IMG/VR virus record: IMGVR_UViG_3300031974_000870
Span: 1-24,143 of that record
Length of the DNA stretch: 24,143 bases
Source: a virus
Reading direction: 5' to 3' (one strand)
This document shows positions 12,408-20,135 of this stretch, piece by piece. How positions within the stretch are numbered: the stretch's first letter is position 1; each line of letters starts with the position of its first letter. Made by a program: the position numbers and the translations under genes. The notes beneath the pieces were generated by a model. The model saw only the letters and a list, made by a program, of their open reading frames with translations, ran no database searches and had not been told where the DNA came from.

Positions 12408-12751
12408 ATACATATCAAAGACCGTGTTTAAAGTGTCGTAGATTATTTACACCTGATAACAACAGTAGAAGTTATTGTAAAGAACATATACCAGTAATAA
12501 AACCTAAGCGTAAATACAGCTATAACAAAGGTAAACGACCGTATGATGACGCAGAATATAGACGCAATCGTAAGATAATTAGACAACAACAAAGGTTCTG
12601 CGTATGGTGTGGAACAGGTGGTACAAGTCAGAACAAACTGCAAGTAGATCATATAATACCAATAAGCAAAGGTGGTTCACACGACTTAACTAATTTGCGT
12701 ATATTGTGCCAAATGTGTCATAAAAAGAGGCAGGGCGTTGCACATAGGTAA
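12404..12751 (+). CDS. HNH endonuclease next to terminase, apparent AUA start
   Basis: The frame is open from 12395 to the TAA at 12749-12751. It encodes a complete HNH protein of about 115 residues: an N-terminal zinc knuckle (RPCLKCRRLF...SYCKEH), then the HNH core CVWC, LQVDHIIPISKGG, HDLTNLRILCQMCHKKR. No ATG, GTG or TTG occurs in frame before the core. The best start is ATA at 12404: it has AGGA (12393-12396) 7 bases upstream, makes a 4-base ATAA overlap with the preceding gene, and gives the N-terminus (xNTYQRPCLKC) expected for actinophage HNH proteins. HNH proteins encoded beside the terminase stimulate cos cleavage in HK97-type phages, which fits this position. A point change from ATG in this sequence is an alternative. 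Confidence 0.72.
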   Translation: MNTYQRPCLKCRRLFTPDNNSRSYCKEHIPVIKPKRKYSYNKGKRPYDDAEYRRNRKIIRQQQRFCVWCGTGGTSQNKLQVDHIIPISKGGSHDLTNLRILCQMCHKKRQGVAHR

Positions 12752-12999
12752 ATATGCCATAAATAGCTATAAATGGCTAAAAACCCCATAAATAAGGCGT
12801 TTAGGGGGTATAGGGGGTACTATGTTTTTTTTAGGTAAGAGGGCTACCACCCCAAACGTAGTTAGCACACTTTTTTTCTGCTCAAAATTAGGGTAAATTT
12901 ACCACGTTTGTTGTTTTTCAAATGCGTGAATATGCAGATGTATGTAGTAGTATGTTGTTACATAGTTGTTTTATGTAAGATTATAAATAAAGGCACATT
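12752..12999 (+). other. Non-coding region before terminase: candidate packaging site and late promoter
   Basis: These 248 bases hold no supported gene. They contain a G-rich pair of direct repeats AGGGGGTA (12803-12810 and 12812-12819) preceded by CCCC, T-runs at 12825 and 12871, and the perfect palindrome GGTAAATTTACC (12892-12903). The palindrome lies within an inverted pair CAAACGT (12853-12859) / ACGTTTG (12904-12910). Near the end there is a possible -10, TAAGAT (12976-12981), and AAAGG (12989-12993) before the TerS ATG. The location between an HNH gene and the small terminase gene is where cos or pac sites usually lie. The exact cut site cannot be read from sequence alone. Confidence 0.5.
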
Positions 13000-13518
13000 A
13001 TGGCTAAACGTGGACGCTTACCAAAGCAAAAAGACAAGCTAACAGGACATAGGGATAATTCATTGAGTGTAATACAAGGTGGTAAACAATTTGACACACC
13101 AAAACCAATATCCAGGTGGTTAGCTAAAACACGTAAATACTGGAATGAGTATTGGGACAGCGATCTTGCACAAACTGCACAGAAAGTAGATTTTCCAGCT
13201 TTCTATAGGTTGTTTCAATTTTATGATGAAGTTGAACGTGCAAACAGAACAATACAAAATATGGGTAATGGTGGTTTAATAGATGTTGGATCAAAAGGAC
13301 AACCAGTAGTCAATCCATTAATTACTCTTACCTTAAAACTAGAAGAAAAGATTTTAAAACTAGAACAAGAACTAGGATTAACACCTCTTAGTCGTCAGCG
13401 TCTAGGAATATCGTTTAGTGAAAATGCTATGGGGTTTCGTCAGCTTCAACAACTTTTACAAGATGATGAAGAAAAAGAATTACTTGATCCAAGAATATTA
13501 CAGTTAGAAGAAGAATGA
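13000..13518 (+). CDS. terS: Terminase small subunit (P27 family)
   Basis: A 172-residue protein typical of P27-type small terminases. It has a basic N-terminus (MAKRGRLPKQKDKLTGHR), a W/Y-rich segment (WLAKTRKYWNEYWDSDL), a helical YRLFQFYDEVERA region, NPLITLTLKLEEKILKLEQELG, and the hallmark LTPLSRQRLGI near residue 125-137. It recognises the packaging site on phage DNA and loads the large subunit. The end is acidic. It has its own AAAGG ribosome-binding site and a likely promoter just upstream, and it is first in the structural operon. The stop overlaps the SET-domain gene (ATGA). Confidence 0.9.
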   Translation: MAKRGRLPKQKDKLTGHRDNSLSVIQGGKQFDTPKPISRWLAKTRKYWNEYWDSDLAQTAQKVDFPAFYRLFQFYDEVERANRTIQNMGNGGLIDVGSKGQPVVNPLITLTLKLEEKILKLEQELGLTPLSRQRLGISFSENAMGFRQLQQLLQDDEEKELLDPRILQLEEE

Positions 13519-13826
13519 ACTATAAACCATTACCAGATTATTTAACAATACAAAAATCAGAAATACACGGTTTTGGCATATTTGCTAAAAAAGATGTTGC
13601 TAATAATACAAATTTAGGATTGTCGCACACAATTATTGATAATCCTGATTTATTTGTTAGAACACCATTAGGTGGACTTTTAAACCACAATGCAAAAAAT
13701 CCAAATTGTAAATTAATTAGAGATATTACATACCCAAATTTATTATTTGCATTTACTACTAGGCATATAAAAAAAGGTGAAGAATTGACCATAGAATATA
13801 CAACCTACAATCCAGAGGAAGAATAA
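13515..13826 (+). CDS. SET-domain protein (putative lysine methyltransferase)
   Basis: A 103-residue protein that is nearly a bare SET domain. SEIHGFGIFAKKDV (15-28) carries the GxG AdoMet-binding turn. GGLLNHNAKNPNCKL (53-67) carries the NH...N signature. TRHIKKGEELTIEYTTYN (82-99) carries the GEEL(T)xxY element with the likely catalytic tyrosine Y95. There are no pre-SET or post-SET cysteines. SET enzymes transfer methyl groups to protein lysines. The target here is unknown; candidates are terminase, portal or capsid proteins made from the same operon, or host proteins. The gene is wedged between the terminase subunits, overlapping terS by 4 bases, so it is expressed late with the packaging and head genes. 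Confidence 0.82.
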   Translation: MNYKPLPDYLTIQKSEIHGFGIFAKKDVANNTNLGLSHTIIDNPDLFVRTPLGGLLNHNAKNPNCKLIRDITYPNLLFAFTTRHIKKGEELTIEYTTYNPEEE

Positions 13827-13907
13827 ATGGACGCTTTAATAGTTGTATTAGTTATTATTGGCATAAATTATTTAGCGTGGTGGTTAATTGGTAAAGGCAA
13901 AATATGA
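13827..13907 (+). CDS. 26-residue single-membrane-helix micropeptide
   Basis: A tiny frame encoding one hydrophobic helix (LIVVLVIIGINYLAWWLIG) with a short basic C-terminus. A purine-rich GAGGAA site precedes the ATG at a fair distance, and its stop overlaps the TerL ATG (ATGA). It may be a real membrane peptide or serve mainly to couple translation into the large terminase gene. A second membrane micropeptide follows TerL at 15349. Confidence 0.45.
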   Translation: MDALIVVLVIIGINYLAWWLIGKGKI

Positions 13908-15352
13908 TTACATTACCTGAAACTAAAGGTGCAAGAGTAGTTAAGTTTATTGAAAAGTTTTGCGTACACGGTGAGGGCGATTTTTTTGGCGAACCATTTA
14001 AACTAGATCAATGGCAACAAGCAATTATCTATGAAATGTATGAAATTAAAGATAATGGCGAAAGAAAATACAGGGAAGCGTTAATAGGATTACCAAAAGG
14101 AAATGGTAAAACAGCATTAGCAGCTGCAATAGGACTATATGAACTTCTTGGATCTGGTGTTACTAGTCCATTAGTAGCCGTTGCAGCTGCAAGTTACGAA
14201 CAAGCAAACTTAGTGTTTGGAACTATGAAAACAATGTGTGAAGAAAGCATATTTTTACGAGATATGGTTGAAACGTTTGAAAATGAAATACAAGTTAAAA
14301 ATGCACCAGGTCGTGCATTTAGAGTAGCTGCAAAAGCAGGTACAGCTGATGGTGGACGTAACAGTTGCTTTATAGCTGATGAAATCCACGAATGGAATAA
14401 CATAAACTTAGAACGTGTACATTATGTATTATCAAACAATACTGCAAAACGTAAAGACGGATTAGTGCTAAATATTACAACTGCTGGACACGATATGGAT
14501 AGTATGGCAGGTCGTATGTACCAACGTGGATTATTAAAAGAAGCTGGTAAACAAGATGATCCAGAATTTTATTTTAAATGGATTGGTGCAGCTGAAGATG
14601 ATAACCCAAGTGATGAAAAGATTTGGGAAAAAGTAAACCCAGCTATACCTAATGATTGGTGGCCAATAGAAAACCTTAGACGTAGGCATAAATCATTACC
14701 AATTAATGAGTTTCAACGCTACCACTTAAATCAATGGACAAGAACAGAAGAAGAAAGTTGGATTGAGATAGAACAATGGTTAGCGTGTCAAGATGAACAA
14801 TTAGAACTTGAACCAGGTTTAGAAACATTTGTTGGTGTAGATATGGCACTACGACACGACAGCGTTGCAATAGTATATGGCCAAAAAGATGACAATGAAA
14901 TTATCAATATGATGTCAAAGATATGGTTGCCAAATGATGAAAACTTTATGGATTACCAAGAAATAGAAGCATTTATTGTTTCATTAATGAAAGACTACAA
15001 AGTTAAAGAAGTAGCATACGATCCAGCATTTTTTGAACGTTCAGCACAAGTTTTATTAGACCGTGGCGTACCAATGGTAAACTTTCCACAAACACATTCA
15101 CGTATGATACCTGCGTGTGGTAATGCTTATGATTTAATTGCAAATACAAAAGTTAGACACAATGGCGATCCAACGTTTACAGATCAAGTTATGTCAGCAG
15201 CACAACGTACAACTGATATGGGTTGGCGTTTATCAAAAGGTAGAAGTAAAAGAAAGATTGATGGTGCAATAGCTATGGTTATTATGCTTGACCGTATAAC
15301 TGCACCTGATCCACTAGATGATGAACCAGAAGTTGCTATTATAAACTTATGA
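13904..15352 (+). CDS. terL: Terminase large subunit
   Basis: A 482-residue packaging motor of the HK97/Terminase_1 type. The N-terminal ATPase has Walker A GLPKGNGKT (62-70) and Walker B CFIADE (155-160, catalytic E160), with a motif III-like LNITTAGH (189-196). The C-terminal RNase H-like nuclease has acidic residues D313 (VGVDMALRHDS), D373 (VAYDPAFF) and D453 (KIDGAIAMVI). It uses ATP to drive DNA into the prohead and cuts the concatemer at the packaging site. The length is normal for the family. The ATG overlaps the micropeptide stop, and its own TGA overlaps the next ATG. Confidence 0.97.
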   Translation: MITLPETKGARVVKFIEKFCVHGEGDFFGEPFKLDQWQQAIIYEMYEIKDNGERKYREALIGLPKGNGKTALAAAIGLYELLGSGVTSPLVAVAAASYEQANLVFGTMKTMCEESIFLRDMVETFENEIQVKNAPGRAFRVAAKAGTADGGRNSCFIADEIHEWNNINLERVHYVLSNNTAKRKDGLVLNITTAGHDMDSMAGRMYQRGLLKEAGKQDDPEFYFKWIGAAEDDNPSDEKIWEKVNPAIPNDWWPIENLRRRHKSLPINEFQRYHLNQWTRTEEESWIEIEQWLACQDEQLELEPGLETFVGVDMALRHDSVAIVYGQKDDNEIINMMSKIWLPNDENFMDYQEIEAFIVSLMKDYKVKEVAYDPAFFERSAQVLLDRGVPMVNFPQTHSRMIPACGNAYDLIANTKVRHNGDPTFTDQVMSAAQRTTDMGWRLSKGRSKRKIDGAIAMVIMLDRITAPDPLDDEPEVAIINL

Positions 15353-15489
15353 AAAACTATATAACAACACTAGCTGAAGTATTAGGTGCAGGACTTATAA
15401 TTTATGGAGTATATACAATAAACGTATCATTAGCGTTAATAGTCGCTGGTGCGTTTTTAATTATAGGAAGTTATTTAACAGTTAGATGA
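15349..15489 (+). CDS. 46-residue two-helix membrane protein
   Basis: A small protein with two hydrophobic helices at about 7-24 and 26-44 (LAEVLGAGLIIYGVYTI and SLALIVAGAFLIIGSYL) and very short ends. It is joined by ATGA overlaps to TerL upstream and portal downstream, so it is co-translated with them. Small two-helix proteins at this position are seen in some actinophages as I recall; the role is unknown. It is not in the usual holin position, and the window already has a better holin candidate. Confidence 0.6.
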   Translation: MKNYITTLAEVLGAGLIIYGVYTINVSLALIVAGAFLIIGSYLTVR

Positions 15490-16697
15490 GTTTATTCAAA
15501 AGAGAGAACAGGGACGCAGCTTTAGGAAACCTTGTTGATTTATTAGCACTTCGTGAGGGTGGATTATATAACTACACAGGGGAAAAAGTTAATGAAATGT
15601 CTGCACTTGGTATTTCAACAGTTTATAGTGCTATTTCATTGATTGCAGATAGTATTGCGTTACTACCAGTAAAAACACTTCGATATGATGGCGAAAAAAC
15701 AATTTATACTGATAAACCTAAATTTTTAGATAAACCAAACGTTGGACTTGATCTATCAATGTTTTCATTACTACATCAGCTTATTACATCAATGGCTATG
15801 CACGGCAACGCATTCTTACTTGTAGATAAAGATAGACAAGGCAGACCAATACAACTTACACCAATACACCCAGAAAAAGTAAAAGTTGAAATGGATAATG
15901 GTATGAAAGTATATATGCTACAAACTAAAAAAGGTTCATACGACAGAAAGATTACAAGCGACAATATGATACATTTTGTGTGGTATTGCTATCCAGGACA
16001 ATTAATTGGTGTTAGTCCATTACGTACCAATTCAAATACGTATGGATTGGCATTAGCTATGGAAAGGCATATTGCACAGTTTTATGGACAAGGTGGTACA
16101 CCAAGTTCTGTATTGGAAACAGATAGAGATTTAACAGCTGAACAAGCAAATATATTAAAGGAAACTTGGATTGGCAACCATAATAGAAATAGAAAACCAG
16201 CTGTATTAACAGGTGGCTTAAAATGGAAAGCAATATCAGACGCAGCAGGTAATGAATTAATTGCTGCAAGAGATCAGATTGTACACGAAATTGCAAGGGT
16301 ATTTAGAATACCAGCACATTTACTTTTATCTAAAGATGGTTCAAACGTTTATTCAAATATTGAAAGTAACGGTTTAGCATTTATTAGACATACATTGTTA
16401 CCGTGGATTAGACGCATTGAAGATGGTTTAAGTGGATTATTACCAGGTAAACAAATGGTTAAACTTGATACAGATGAATTTTCACGTGGCGACCAATTAA
16501 GCCGTGTAAGGTCATATCAAGTTGCAATTAGTTCTGGTGTAATGACACCAAACGAAGCTAGGGCAAAAATGGATTTAGAACCATACGAGGGTGGCGATAA
16601 ATTCTATATTGGTTTACAAGGTGCATTAATTGATCCAACATTACAACCACAAGGCGTAGACGCACACGATCCAACAAATGAGTTGACAAATGATTAG
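15486..16697 (+). CDS. Portal protein (HK97 family)
   Basis: A 403-residue portal subunit. Recognisable segments include the N-terminal ALGISTVYSAISLIADSIALLPVK, LHQLITSMAMHGNAFLLV, DNMIHFVWYCYPGQLIGVSPL, a long helix AMERHIAQFYGQGGTPSSVLE, and EIARVFRIPAHLLL...SNIESNGLAFIRHTLLPWIRRIE. Twelve copies form the ring at the unique capsid vertex through which DNA enters and leaves and to which the tail binds. The length is typical. It overlaps the upstream gene in an ATGA junction and the next gene by 8 bases. Confidence 0.95.
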   Translation: MSLFKRENRDAALGNLVDLLALREGGLYNYTGEKVNEMSALGISTVYSAISLIADSIALLPVKTLRYDGEKTIYTDKPKFLDKPNVGLDLSMFSLLHQLITSMAMHGNAFLLVDKDRQGRPIQLTPIHPEKVKVEMDNGMKVYMLQTKKGSYDRKITSDNMIHFVWYCYPGQLIGVSPLRTNSNTYGLALAMERHIAQFYGQGGTPSSVLETDRDLTAEQANILKETWIGNHNRNRKPAVLTGGLKWKAISDAAGNELIAARDQIVHEIARVFRIPAHLLLSKDGSNVYSNIESNGLAFIRHTLLPWIRRIEDGLSGLLPGKQMVKLDTDEFSRGDQLSRVRSYQVAISSGVMTPNEARAKMDLEPYEGGDKFYIGLQGALIDPTLQPQGVDAHDPTNELTND

Positions 16698-16944
16698 TGC
16701 AAGTATTGCAGTAAGCACAACTGTTGCAACAAAAATTTTAGATAAGCAAAATTTTGAACAGCATATATACGTTCACAACAACCATTCAAATAAAATGTAT
16801 TTAGGTGGAAGTGATGTAACTTCATCTAATGGTTTACATTTAGACAATGGTGAATTAATTGAAATACGTGTACCACAAGATAATGAATTGTATGCTAAAA
16901 GCGAGGGTACAACAGGAAATATATCTATTTTAAGGCCAGACTAA
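16690..16944 (+). CDS. Small head-region beta-rich protein
   Basis: An 84-residue protein with a slightly hydrophobic N-terminus. A beta-type C-terminal region (NKMYLGGSDVTSSNGLHLDNGELIEIRVPQDNELYAKSEGTTGNISI) looks like the small decoration or fibre-knob domains often encoded in actinophage head modules. It lies between portal and protease, overlapping portal by 8 bases and sharing one base with the next start. It may be a minor structural protein. I do not recognise a specific family. Confidence 0.55.
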   Translation: MISASIAVSTTVATKILDKQNFEQHIYVHNNHSNKMYLGGSDVTSSNGLHLDNGELIEIRVPQDNELYAKSEGTTGNISILRPD

Positions 16945-18650
16945 TGCCATACGAAATACAAATGGATAATGAAGAATGCAAAGGACACGCAGTTGTCAAA
17001 CTTGATGATGGTCGTATTATGGGTTGCCACGAAACACACGAAGAAGCTGAAAAACAATTACAAGCAATCTTGATTAATGAAGCTAAACAAAAAGAAGAAA
17101 ACGATTTAGATCAAGAAGCAGAATTACGACAAGTTGATAGAACACCACCTAAGTTTATGCAAGAAAATGCACAACGTGGTTTAGATAATCTTAATAGGGC
17201 AGGGGACGGTTTAACTGATAAAACAAAACGTGAAGCTAGACAAATGGCAAATGGCGAACAAATAAGCATAGATAAAATTGTTCGTATTGCTGCGTGGCAT
17301 AAAAGACACATTAGTGATTTAGATAGAGAAAAAACAAACCCAAATGATCCAGATACTTGGGTTGCTAGTGATGTAGCATTTTTATTATGGGGTTCTAATC
17401 CGTGGTCAGCACCAATGAAAGCAGCTGATTGGGCAGATAGAAAAATTGCACAACTTGTAAAAGAGGGTGAATTAGAACCACGTAATGATCCAAGCACACC
17501 AGCACCAAAAAAAGACCAAATAAAAGGAAGTAAGAAAAATCCAAAGGGTTCTGCAAGTGGTAAACAAGGTGGTATTAAATTTAGCGAAAGTACAGAAAAA
17601 GCTATTAGGGGACGTATCGAAAAACATAATGAAGATGTAAGTGGTATGGCCGATTGGCGTAAATTAAAAATGGGTACAGCAAAAGCAGTTGTAAGACGTG
17701 GATTTGGTGCATACTCAACAAGCCATAGACCAGGTGTAAGTCGACAAGCGTGGGGATTAGCAAGACTTCGTGCATTTAGTTATTTATTGAAAAATGATAA
17801 ACCACAAAATCCAGCTTATAGATCAGATAATGATTTATTACCAAAAGAACACCCACGTTATAGTGAAAGGGAAGAAAATATGAGTAACCAACATACAGAA
17901 GTGTTTGACAAACCAGTTGCTATATCACAAACACTAGAAACACAAAAACGCAACACTATTCTTAAAGAAATGGAAAGACAAACTGAAAATAGAAGTTTTA
18001 CATTCGCAGCAGTAGAAGAACGTAATAATAACGACAATGATACATTATTGTTTACTGGTTATGCTTCTGTATTTGATAAACCATACGGTGTTAGGGATAG
18101 CCGTGGACAATACAACGAAACAATTAAACCAGGTGCATTTAAAAAGACTTTACAAGAACAAGATGATGTTAGATTTTTAGTAAACCACGACGGTATACCA
18201 TTGGCAAGAACTTCATCAGGTACATTACAACTAGAAGAAGATGATTACGGTTTATTTGTACGTGCTGAATTAGATCCAAGCAACCCAACAGTTGCAGAAG
18301 TTGCAAGTGCTATGAAACGTGGCGATTTAAACGAAATGTCTTTTGCATTTGCAGCAATCAAAGATAATTTTGACCAAAGTGGTGAAAATAGAGAAGTAAA
18401 CGAAGCACGTTTATTTGATGTGTCTGTAGTTACTTATCCAGCTAATCCGTGGGCAGGTGCAAAACTTCGTGGCGTAGATATTGAAAACTTGCACAAAGAA
18501 TTAGTTGAAGCAAGAAGTGGTGAACAAGCCACAGAGATTTTAGAAAGTTTTATTAACCAAGTCGCTGAAAGTGATGACGTTGATAAAAAGCGAAGCAATC
18601 CTAAAGTGGATTTATTAAAACTGAAACTTGAAAGGGACGGTATTCGCTAA
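16944..18650 (+). CDS. Prohead maturation protease with long N-terminal extension
   Basis: A 568-residue protein. The C-terminal domain (about 350-520) is the HK97 (S78/U35) prohead protease: FTGYASVFDKPYG, IKPGAFKKTL, the catalytic histidine H415 in FLVNHDG, serine S466 in EMSFAF, and EARLFDVSVVTYPANP. It digests scaffold segments of the capsid protein and then itself during maturation. The first 310 residues are unusual: a small CKGHAVVKLDDGRIMGCHETHEEAEKQL domain (12-40), a W-rich helical region (120-160), a basic PKKDQIKGSKKNPKG linker, and a RRGFGAYSTSHRPGVSRQAWGLARLRAF domain (250-280). HK97-type proteases are normally about 200-250 residues. An internal ATG at 17880 (residue 313) with a good AAAGGGA site could produce the usual-size protease on its own. 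Confidence 0.9.
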   Translation: MPYEIQMDNEECKGHAVVKLDDGRIMGCHETHEEAEKQLQAILINEAKQKEENDLDQEAELRQVDRTPPKFMQENAQRGLDNLNRAGDGLTDKTKREARQMANGEQISIDKIVRIAAWHKRHISDLDREKTNPNDPDTWVASDVAFLLWGSNPWSAPMKAADWADRKIAQLVKEGELEPRNDPSTPAPKKDQIKGSKKNPKGSASGKQGGIKFSESTEKAIRGRIEKHNEDVSGMADWRKLKMGTAKAVVRRGFGAYSTSHRPGVSRQAWGLARLRAFSYLLKNDKPQNPAYRSDNDLLPKEHPRYSEREENMSNQHTEVFDKPVAISQTLETQKRNTILKEMERQTENRSFTFAAVEERNNNDNDTLLFTGYASVFDKPYGVRDSRGQYNETIKPGAFKKTLQEQDDVRFLVNHDGIPLARTSSGTLQLEEDDYGLFVRAELDPSNPTVAEVASAMKRGDLNEMSFAFAAIKDNFDQSGENREVNEARLFDVSVVTYPANPWAGAKLRGVDIENLHKELVEARSGEQATEILESFINQVAESDDVDKKRSNPKVDLLKLKLERDGIR

Positions 18651-18739
18651 AAGACGTATAGCCGTGGTTATAGCCGTGTATCACACTTAACTACCACACT
18701 CTACGCAGAAGTATAAGAAAATAACACAAGGAAATTAAA

Positions 18740-20074
18740 TTGAAAAAATTAATTGAAGCTAGAGAAGCTAAAGTAGCTGAACTTGACGGTCTTGTTGCTG
18801 AACTTGATGAAATGGAAGCTGGTGAAGAATTTGACGGCAAATTTGCTAGATCAAACGAACTACACGCTGAAATCAAAGAGATGAACGAAAAGATTGAAGA
18901 AGCAAGAGAAGCTGCTGAAACTTTAAAAGCAGTTAAAGAAAGCAGAAATGCTTTAGGTGTTGATGACGTAGACTTAGGCGATAAAGAAGCTGTTGTAGAA
19001 GTAGCAGAGCCAGATATGTATAGAAAGGGTGGCGATCACTCTTTTATTTCTGACGCTTACGCAGCTAGAACAGGCGACTTTAAAGCACAAGAAAGACTTA
19101 ATAAGCACCAAGAATTTGAAGCAAGAGATGTAGGAACTGGTGCTTTTACAGGATTAGTTGTACCTCAATACTTAGTTGATGAGTACGCACCAATCGCAAG
19201 AGCTGGTTCTGCATTTTATAATGCTGTTCCTAAAAAAGATTTACCACCATTTGGTAATAAAATTGAAATATCCAGAATAACAACTGGATCAGCAGCAGCA
19301 GAACAGGCTTCTGAAAATTCAGCAGTACAAGAAACAAATATGGACGACACCTTATTAACAGTTAATGTTGATACTATTGCAGGTCAGCAAGACGTTTCAA
19401 GACAAGCTCTTGAAAGAGGTGGACAACCAGGTTTTTCATTGGAAAATATTATCTTCCAAGACTTAGTTGCTGCATATTACACAAAACTTGATAACTTAAT
19501 GCTTAACGGTTCTGGTTCATCTGGACAACCATTAGGTATTTCTAACGTTTCAGGTATCAATACAACAACATACACAGACGCAAGTCCAACTGTTGCTGAA
19601 TTATATCCTAAACTTGCAGATCAAGTTCAAGAAATCAATTCAAATAGGTTCGCACCAGCTAGTGCGTTCATTATGCACCCAAGACGTTGGGGTTTCATTA
19701 CAGCAGGAGTAGATAGCACTAACAGACCGTTAGTTGTTCCAGCTGGAAACAACCCAGATAACGCTGTAGGTGTTGGTGAAGCAGCTGCATACGGAAACGT
19801 TGTTGGTTCATTACTAGGTATCCCAGTTATTACTGACGCTAACATTATTACTAATGGTGGTACAGGTACTAACGAGGACGAAATATTCTTAGTTAAAGCT
19901 GATGACCATATCTTATTTGAAGATAACTTATTTCAACTTAAATTTGAGGAAACAAACGCAGGATCACTTACAACCAAGATGGTTGTTTATGGTTATGTTG
20001 CTTTCGCTTCTGGTAGATACCCACTTGGTATTTCAAAGATGAGTGGAACAGGATTGGTTACACCAACCTTTTAA
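18740..20074 (+). CDS. Major capsid protein (HK97 fold)
   Basis: A 444-residue protein. Residues 1-70 form the delta/scaffold domain, a strongly charged coiled coil (ELDGLVAELDEMEAGEEF...EIKEMNEKIEEAREAAE) that the protease removes. The shell domain follows: TGLVVPQYLVDEYAPIARAGS, the E-loop region FGNKIEISRITTGSAAAEQAS, QQDVSRQALERG, FIMHPRRWGFITAG, LLGIPVITDANI and a typical C-terminal ASGRYPLGISK. The start is TTG at 18740 with AAGGAAA 7 bases upstream. Codons here are noticeably richer in C-ending forms than in the flanking genes, as expected for the most abundant product. The 89-base gap upstream includes a TATAGCCGTG direct repeat. Confidence 0.95.
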   Translation: MKKLIEAREAKVAELDGLVAELDEMEAGEEFDGKFARSNELHAEIKEMNEKIEEAREAAETLKAVKESRNALGVDDVDLGDKEAVVEVAEPDMYRKGGDHSFISDAYAARTGDFKAQERLNKHQEFEARDVGTGAFTGLVVPQYLVDEYAPIARAGSAFYNAVPKKDLPPFGNKIEISRITTGSAAAEQASENSAVQETNMDDTLLTVNVDTIAGQQDVSRQALERGGQPGFSLENIIFQDLVAAYYTKLDNLMLNGSGSSGQPLGISNVSGINTTTYTDASPTVAELYPKLADQVQEINSNRFAPASAFIMHPRRWGFITAGVDSTNRPLVVPAGNNPDNAVGVGEAAAYGNVVGSLLGIPVITDANIITNGGTGTNEDEIFLVKADDHILFEDNLFQLKFEETNAGSLTTKMVVYGYVAFASGRYPLGISKMSGTGLVTPTF

Positions 20075-20090
20075 TTAAAATTGTAGTTAT

Positions 20091-20114
20091 GGTGTGTCAG
20101 GCAACTGATACACC
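20091..20114 (+). other. GNRA-capped hairpin after the capsid gene
   Basis: The stem GGTGTGTCAG (20091-20100) / CTGATACACC (20105-20114) forms 10 pairs including one G-T wobble, closed by a GCAA tetraloop. No T-run follows, so it is not a normal terminator. It may protect the capsid mRNA 3' end, be a processing site or partly attenuate downstream transcription. Confidence 0.6.
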
Positions 20115-20135
20115 AAACTGCATAAGGAAACAATT

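Noticed and set aside
12783-12840. Intrinsic terminator from CCCC...GGGGG and the following T-run
   Set aside because: The pairing is only about five base pairs with a long loop and the T-run is 15 bases further on, so it does not form a proper terminator.
17111-17497. 128-codon minus-strand frame opposite the protease extension
   Set aside because: All supported genes are on the + strand, the frame has no promoter or ribosome-binding site, and it mirrors a coherent + strand protein.
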